8,671 bases of DNA from Phycisphaerae bacterium. Its GTDB lineage: Bacteria > Planctomycetota > Phycisphaerae > Sedimentisphaerales > Anaerohalosphaeraceae. Location: NCBI GenBank assembly GCA_003567095.1, contig PXAQ01000097.1:1-8671 (forward strand), given 5' to 3'. Within the stretch, counting starts at the first letter, position 1. Each line of letters opens with the position of its first letter. Made by a program: the position numbers and the translations under genes. The notes under the pieces are model-generated. The model was not told the DNA's origin. It made no database searches and saw only the letters and a program-made list of their open reading frames with translations. Positions 5,195-8,671 of this stretch are shown here, piece after piece.

Positions 5195-7015
5195 TCACGG
5201 TCGAACCGGCGGAGCGGGGATGTCTTTGGCCTCCAGCAAAAAGCCGTCCGGTCGTGTGCGCAGCCAGTTCAGCGTGATGCCGAAATGCTGCCGCACGGCG
5301 TCAAAGTCCGGCAGTTTTTTGAGTGCGGGCAAGACGATATTGAATGCCTCATCCGGAACTTCAGTCATCAACGGCTCAAACAGTTTGCCCTCTCTGAGCG
5401 CGTTCCAGTAAGCCTTTCCCAGCAGCCGGTTGTTGTCCATGCTGATCATTCCCGCATCCGAGGGCATGTGCGCCATGGCGCTGCGATACCAGGCGGCCTC
5501 GGCCAGCGGTTGGGTTTGTGTCGGCTCGGCCAGGCGCTGAAGGGCTTTTTCCAGCGCAATTTGCTGCCCGATGAGCAGGTGCGTCTCGGTGACGGCCAGG
5601 GCCATCGCCGTTTGCCGCGTCTGGGCCGGATCCAGCCCGGGCATAAACAGGCTTTCCAGCGGAAGCACATACAGCGTATAGCCCAAAAACTCGCGCTGCA
5701 GGTCCGGATTGCCGACGGCGAAGAACTGGGTATGCAGCCCGGCCACCGCGCGGCTCAGTGACTGAGCGTCGCGCACGGCAATCGCATACACCTGTTCTTC
5801 GCGAATGCCCATCGCCTCATCCGGATCGGCCTGGACTGAGCTGAAGTAGATGATCTGCTCGCCCAGGTTATCCAGCAGGTCGTCTTTGGGAATAATGCCG
5901 GGCGAGCCGTCGGCCTGCGGCGGCGTCATCGGGTTGTTCAGTGCAGCGGCATACATCGGATTAATCGCCGCCAGCATCTCAAACAGCTCCGCGGCGGCCG
6001 ACGGGAAGTCGACATTGATAAACCCCACCTGCCCGGCCTGCGGATCGACAAACGGCGGCAGTCGAAACGGCCGCGGCGGCAGTTCGACCATCTTCAAGAT
6101 CCCCCGGCGCGGGCTGGATGTCGGGAGGAACATCGTGACCGCCGCGTTTGTCCCCGGCTCGGGCGCAAGGGTCAGGCCGGCCGAGACGCCGGACAGGCCG
6201 TCCAGTCCAAACGCCGTCAAATGCTGACGCATCTCGGCTTGAAATTCCTCCGGGCCGCCGAGGAACATACTTTCGATTAGCGCATTGAGATTGATATAGA
6301 ATTCGCCGTGAGCGCCTGTCCCGATTGCGCGGCGGGCCCGCTGGTAATCGGCGTCATCAGCCAGCGTTCGGCTGCGGGCCCCGTCGATCTGCCCGAGGGC
6401 AAACTGAAGCATGTCGACATCGTTGCTCAGGACGGTTATGTCCTCGAAAAAGCAGTAGTGCATTCGCGTCGGCTCGGCCTCTTGGTCCTGATAGAGATTT
6501 CTGCGCGGCGAAATATGAGTGACGATGTCGTAACCGCGGTAGCGCTCGGTCGTCCGATGCGTGTCGCCGTCAAGCTGTTTTTGCAAAAGCTGTTCGATAG
6601 CGGTATGCATTTCCTGGGCGCTTTGGCCCCACTGGGCCAGCACCACAAACGACGGTTCGGCATCCCACGCTGCTGTATCGGTCGGCAGACGCCCGGCCAC
6701 CAAAACGCGCCCCTCGGGCAGATTGTCCATCTTGACCAATTGCCGCAGCAACGCGTCATCCTGTTGCTGGACCCACTGATCAAGCTGTGTTTGCAGATGC
6801 TCCGAGAACGGCCGCATGGCCGGGTCATGATAGAGCGCATAGAGGTTTGTCTTTTCCAGTTGATCGCGCAGGTGCCGGACATTGTCCACCGACAGCATAA
6901 ACTGTATGTTTGGCGCCAGCAGCGCTGCGCTGTCCGGCAGTGAAGCAGCCCGGACAGGCGCCGCCCAGAGGGCCGTGGTCATCAGGCCGCACAACAGCCA
7001 GTTCAATAGACGCAT
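5195..7015 (-). CDS. Large secreted protein of unknown function, DUF3352-like
   Basis: I do not recognise a characterised family. The 606-residue product begins with a signal peptide: basic MRLLNW, a hydrophobic stretch to about residue 19, then a likely signal peptidase I site after VRA (21-23). No later membrane segment is evident. The mature part opens with LLAPNIQFMLSVDNVRHLRDQLEKT and a DPAMRPF segment, recalling DUF3352-type exported proteins of planctomycetes (a dP-x-n-v-f-l strand followed by a helix with TxLxxLxxDP). It then alternates strand- and helix-like stretches, apparently in two related halves (FVVLAQW near 120; QVYAIAVRD near 400). There is one cysteine in the mature chain and a proline-rich end. 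The gene has a strong Shine-Dalgarno site and follows the secreted protease by 33 bp, so the two products probably act in the same extracytoplasmic compartment. A role as substrate or partner of the protease is inference. Confidence 0.8.
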   Translation of the reverse strand: MRLLNWLLCGLMTTALWAAPVRAASLPDSAALLAPNIQFMLSVDNVRHLRDQLEKTNLYALYHDPAMRPFSEHLQTQLDQWVQQQDDALLRQLVKMDNLPEGRVLVAGRLPTDTAAWDAEPSFVVLAQWGQSAQEMHTAIEQLLQKQLDGDTHRTTERYRGYDIVTHISPRRNLYQDQEAEPTRMHYCFFEDITVLSNDVDMLQFALGQIDGARSRTLADDADYQRARRAIGTGAHGEFYINLNALIESMFLGGPEEFQAEMRQHLTAFGLDGLSGVSAGLTLAPEPGTNAAVTMFLPTSSPRRGILKMVELPPRPFRLPPFVDPQAGQVGFINVDFPSAAAELFEMLAAINPMYAAALNNPMTPPQADGSPGIIPKDDLLDNLGEQIIYFSSVQADPDEAMGIREEQVYAIAVRDAQSLSRAVAGLHTQFFAVGNPDLQREFLGYTLYVLPLESLFMPGLDPAQTRQTAMALAVTETHLLIGQQIALEKALQRLAEPTQTQPLAEAAWYRSAMAHMPSDAGMISMDNNRLLGKAYWNALREGKLFEPLMTEVPDEAFNIVLPALKKLPDFDAVRQHFGITLNWLRTRPDGFLLEAKDIPAPPVRP

Positions 7016-7020
7016 CGTTT

Positions 7021-7026
7021 CTCCTT
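7021..7026 (-). promoter_or_regulatory. Shine-Dalgarno site of the 606-residue protein gene
   Basis: AAGGAG on the minus strand lies 5 nt before the ATG at 7015-7013, in a run of A residues. It fixes the start codon. Strong sites are otherwise seen in this window only before the protease gene. Confidence 0.85.
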
Positions 7027-7048
7027 TTTAATTGAGCAGTAAACGGGA

Positions 7049-8038
7049 TTAATAGCGCGACAAATCGGGGGCCTCTCTCTTCTGTCTGCCGTCGGGCTGG
7101 ACATAGCGATAGCCGGTGTTGGGATTGTCTTTGTCGTACGCGAACGACTCGTAGTTGTCGATGAAATCGCGGACATAATGAATCGGGATGCCAAAGCCCA
7201 GGCCGCCGAAATAGCGGGCGCTCATATTGGCCACGCCGATGACCCGACCGGACATATCAAACAAAGGCCCGCCGGAGTTACCCGGATTCAGGTCGGCGTT
7301 GGTCTGGATATAGACCAGCCCTTCAAAGGCCCGGCTGACGGTCGTGACCGACCCGTCGCTAAGCGACCGCTCCAGGCCCAGCGGGTTGCCGATGGCAAAG
7401 ATGCGCTGCCCCACCTGAACGGTACCGGGCTCTGCCAGCGGCACATGGGGAAAGCTGTCCCTGTCATCGTCTTCGATGCGCAGCAGGGCCAAGTCGGTAA
7501 AGGGATTCAGCGCAACAATGCGGACATCGCGGAATACCTTGCGTTCAAAGCCGCTTGGGCTTTGCTCAAACAGGGTCACGGTGATCTGCGTTTCGCGTTC
7601 GATGACGTGAAAGTTGGTGATCAGGTAGCCGTTGGGGTTGATCAGAAACCCCGAGCCCAACCCGGCCGGCGTCGAGACCATCACCACCGCCGGCGCGGCG
7701 GCCTGATAGCACTGCTCCAGTGACCGGGGGTTGACCGCTGCGGTATGGTACAGCGCCTCGCCGGCGACGGTGGCGGGAATGCCTTCCTGCGGGTCCGGCT
7801 CGTTGGGGTCGAAGGCCGCCGGCGCCGCGTCAATCGTTAAAATATTTTCCTGCGGAATCATCAGCACCGTGTAGCCCAAATCCAGCACGACCCCCGTCGG
7901 GCGCTCGGCCAGAATCGGCGCGGTCAGTTGGGCGCCGGAATCCAGAATCACCGTATCGGCCACCGCCTGTATCGCTGGCAGCGCGACCGCCAGTGCAATG
8001 ACCGCCGCACAGAGACATGTCAGTTGTGTGCGTGCCAT
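7049..8038 (-). CDS. Secreted trypsin-like serine protease (S1C type, no PDZ domain)
   Basis: This 329-residue protein has a signal peptide with likely cleavage after AVA (25-27). A small domain of about 28-70 follows, beginning DTVILDSGAQL and ending ENILTID; its pattern resembles short beta-domains seen in planctomycete exported proteins. After an acidic Asn/Pro linker comes a chymotrypsin-fold protease of the HtrA/DegP class. The triad is H144 (ITNFHVI), D182 (FTDLALLRI) and S255 (NPGNSGGPLF), with the substrate-loop segment GFGIPI (281-286). HtrA proteins normally carry one or two PDZ domains after the protease; this one stops after some 40 polar residues (YDKDNPNTGYRY, then a basic stretch), so it lacks them. 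It probably degrades or processes proteins outside the cytoplasmic membrane. Its start is supported by GAGGAG 8 nt upstream. It heads the run of minus-strand genes. Confidence 0.92.
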   Translation of the reverse strand: MARTQLTCLCAAVIALAVALPAIQAVADTVILDSGAQLTAPILAERPTGVVLDLGYTVLMIPQENILTIDAAPAAFDPNEPDPQEGIPATVAGEALYHTAAVNPRSLEQCYQAAAPAVVMVSTPAGLGSGFLINPNGYLITNFHVIERETQITVTLFEQSPSGFERKVFRDVRIVALNPFTDLALLRIEDDDRDSFPHVPLAEPGTVQVGQRIFAIGNPLGLERSLSDGSVTTVSRAFEGLVYIQTNADLNPGNSGGPLFDMSGRVIGVANMSARYFGGLGFGIPIHYVRDFIDNYESFAYDKDNPNTGYRYVQPDGRQKREAPDLSRY

Positions 8039-8046
8039 GACTTACA

Positions 8047-8052
8047 CTCCTC
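8047..8052 (-). promoter_or_regulatory. Shine-Dalgarno site of the protease gene
   Basis: GAGGAG on the minus strand lies 8 nt before the ATG at 8038-8036 and supports that start. Confidence 0.8.
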
Positions 8053-8085
8053 AAATCAAAAAAATGATAGTTGATGGTGTACATT

Positions 8086-8113
8086 AGTATACCGCATCGG
8101 CGAGCAACGGCAA
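8086..8113 (-). promoter_or_regulatory. Candidate promoter of the protease gene
   Basis: On the minus strand, TTGCCG (8113-8108, four of six consensus bases) and TATACT (8091-8086, five of six) are separated by 16 nt. The -10 ends 47 nt before the ATG, so transcription would start about 40 nt upstream and include the Shine-Dalgarno site. This is the first plausible promoter upstream of the minus-strand block. Confidence 0.55.
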
Positions 8114-8204
8114 AGGCCAAAATCTCTGAAAATATCCGTCCAGGCTCAGGGTTTCTATTCTCGGCAGCGAAACATCCCTAACGCATGCAACTGGACCTGT
8201 AAAA

Positions 8205-8226
8205 CGAAATGGTATATGGCGCAGGG
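8205..8226 (+). repeat. 22-bp direct repeat, copy 1
   Basis: It differs from copy 2 (8376-8397) at only two of 22 positions; the last 11 bases, ATGGCGCAGGG, are identical. The copies are 171 bp apart. A similar A/T-flanked AAGCGGGGTT segment recurs with a nearly equal offset (about 8285 and 8454), so the two may mark a decayed tandem duplication of a unit of about 170 bp. Confidence 0.75.
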
Positions 8227-8233
8227 CGAAAGT

Positions 8234-8260
8234 GGGCGGGATTGGCGGGGACGGGGTGGG
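8234..8260 (+). other. G-quadruplex motif 1
   Basis: There are five G-runs of 3, 3, 4, 4 and 3 bases, separated by linkers of 1, 6, 2 and 1 nt. This meets the canonical four-run G-quadruplex rule with one run to spare. Two copies of GGGATAAG follow from 8258 and 8268. The motif is on the plus strand, opposite to the coding sense of the downstream protease. Confidence 0.6.
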
Positions 8261-8288
8261 ATAAGGCGGGATAAGTGTTTGTTTAAGC

Positions 8289-8320
8289 GGGGTTTAGGGG
8301 GGCTTTGAGGGGCCATAGGG
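8289..8320 (+). other. G-quadruplex motif 2
   Basis: There are four G-runs of 4, 6, 4 and 3 bases, separated by linkers of 4, 6 and 5 nt. This is a second canonical motif, 28 bp after the first on the same strand. It is followed by a GC-rich 6-bp inverted repeat, CCGCGC (8321-8326) with GCGCGG (8333-8338). Confidence 0.55.
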
Positions 8321-8375
8321 CCGCGCGAAGGGGCGCGGGGGAAGATGGCGCAGATCGGGCGATTTTTCGATTTTG

Positions 8376-8397
8376 CGAAATGCTACATGGCGCAGGG
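8376..8397 (+). repeat. 22-bp direct repeat, copy 2
   Basis: This is the partner of the element at 8205-8226, with mismatches at the eighth and eleventh bases. A third, shorter match to its core, ATGGCGCAG, occurs at 8345-8353, shortly before this copy. Confidence 0.75.
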
Positions 8398-8418
8398 GGT
8401 GTTTTGGGGGCGAGCGTT

Positions 8419-8444
8419 TAAGTCCTGTTTAAAAAAGGGACTTA
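8419..8444. other. Inverted repeat TAAGTCC/GGACTTA
   Basis: A perfect 7-bp stem (8419-8425 with 8438-8444) encloses 12 nt of A/T-rich sequence in which three further T-A pairs can form. There is no adjacent U-run on either strand, so it is not an intrinsic terminator. Confidence 0.4.
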
Positions 8445-8476
8445 CGGCAATTAAAGCGGGGTTAAAATCATTTTCT

Positions 8477-8518
8477 TGCGGACATATTCTGCGGACATGC
8501 GGACGTGGTTGCGGACAT
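8477..8518 (+). repeat. Four-copy TGCGGACRT array
   Basis: TGCGGACAT occurs at 8477-8485, 8490-8498 and 8510-8518, and TGCGGACGT at 8498-8506. All are on the same strand, with start-to-start distances of 13, 8 and 12 bp. Clustered copies of a 9-mer in 42 bp resemble a binding-site array or a decayed microsatellite. Confidence 0.75.
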
Positions 8519-8574
8519 GGGTATTGGATTTTAATTGTCCGGGAATAAGGGGCGGGGCGCACCTTGGGCGGGCC

Positions 8575-8622
8575 GGTTTTGCCTGAAATTTTGGACAAAA
8601 CCAGTTGTCAACTGTGTTTTCC
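8575..8622. promoter_or_regulatory. Compound palindrome around CAGTTGTCAACTG
   Basis: The perfect dyad CAGTTG-T-CAACTG (8602-8614) is extended by AAAA (8597-8600) with TTTT (8617-8620), then GG (8593-8594) with CC (8621-8622), giving a 30-bp imperfect palindrome. The left arm can alternatively pair GGTTTTG (8575-8581) with CAAAACC (8596-8602). The one-base centre suits a dimeric DNA-binding protein better than an RNA hairpin. A perfect TTGACA lies across the centre on the minus strand (8611-8606), but I see no good -10 partner. Confidence 0.45.
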
Positions 8623-8639
8623 CGGCCCCGTGGGGGCCG
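8623..8639. other. GC-rich hairpin next to the palindrome
   Basis: CGGCCCC (8623-8629) pairs perfectly with GGGGCCG (8633-8639) across a 3-nt loop. On the plus strand it is followed by a T-rich but interrupted sequence (ATATTCTTCGTCATTTTC), which could make a weak terminator for plus-strand transcription. On the minus strand the following sequence is purine-rich. Confidence 0.4.
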
Positions 8640-8671
8640 CATATTCTTCGTCATTTTCTATGCAAAGAGCG

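Larger units (their letters stand above)
8114..8671. other. Non-coding, repeat-rich and G-rich region
   Basis: No gene can be supported in this 558-bp stretch. Short open frames exist on both strands, but none has family resemblance and they run through repeats and G-tracts. From about 8230 to 8345 the plus strand is very G-rich. The region holds a 22-bp near-identical direct repeat, two G-quadruplex motifs, a TGCGGACRT array and four or more inverted repeats, listed separately. It lies upstream of the protease promoter; the next gene to the right is outside the window. Confidence 0.7.

Noticed and set aside
8477..8518. CRISPR array
   Set aside because: The repeated unit is only 9 bp, with intervals of 8-13 bp. 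There are no spacers of about 30 bp and no cas genes nearby.
8345..8548. Plus-strand open frame (67 codons) in the non-coding region
   Set aside because: It runs through the 22-bp repeat and the TGCGGACRT array. The product has no family resemblance and there is no convincing ribosome site. A small protein cannot be excluded, but nothing supports it.
8383..8654. Two overlapping minus-strand open frames (67 and 71 codons)
   Set aside because: They lie in the repeat region, overlap each other in different frames, and lack ribosome sites or motifs.

Overview
The window reads as a chromosomal piece of a Gram-negative-type bacterium with a GC-rich genome. A complete housekeeping block of seven genes lies on the minus strand (about 189-8038). 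It is flanked on the left by the tail of a compositionally foreign ankyrin-repeat gene on the plus strand, and on the right by about 630 bp without a convincing gene. Several things suggest a planctomycete, perhaps Phycisphaerae-like: most genes lack a Shine-Dalgarno sequence, the RNA methyltransferase is divergent, and a secreted protease sits next to a large secreted protein of DUF3352-like appearance. This taxonomic reading is inference; no marker in the window settles it.

Layout from right to left, which is the direction of transcription: (i) a repeat-rich, G-rich non-coding region (8114-8671) with a near-identical 22-bp direct repeat, two G-quadruplex motifs, a four-copy TGCGGACRT array and several dyads; (ii) a promoter at 8086-8113 driving a secreted trypsin-like serine protease without a PDZ domain (7049-8038) and, 33 bp on, a 606-residue secreted protein of unknown function (5195-7015), both with clear Shine-Dalgarno sites; (iii) a tRNA-dihydrouridine synthase (4177-5148), 46 bp further on; (iv) a phosphatidylethanolamine module, phosphatidylserine decarboxylase psd (3303-4016) overlapping phosphatidylserine synthase pssA (2405-3319) by 17 bp; (v) a TatD-family metal-dependent hydrolase (1430-2209); (vi) a THUMP-containing RNA methyltransferase of the RlmL type (189-1364), followed by an intrinsic terminator (138-173) whose U-rich tract overlaps the stop codon of the convergent ankyrin gene.

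PssA makes phosphatidylserine from CDP-diacylglycerol and serine, and Psd decarboxylates it to phosphatidylethanolamine; their overlap suggests coupled synthesis. The Dus and RlmL-like enzymes modify tRNA and rRNA. The protease and its partner are predicted to act beyond the cytoplasmic membrane. Two promoter-like hexamer pairs with exact 17-nt spacers end only 6 nt (rlmL) and 8 nt (psd) before the start codons. This predicts leaderless or near-leaderless transcripts, matching the absence of Shine-Dalgarno sites in front of those genes. I see no defence system, insertion sequence, CRISPR array, tRNA or rRNA. The most unusual material is in the non-coding stretches and in the altered methyltransferase motifs.
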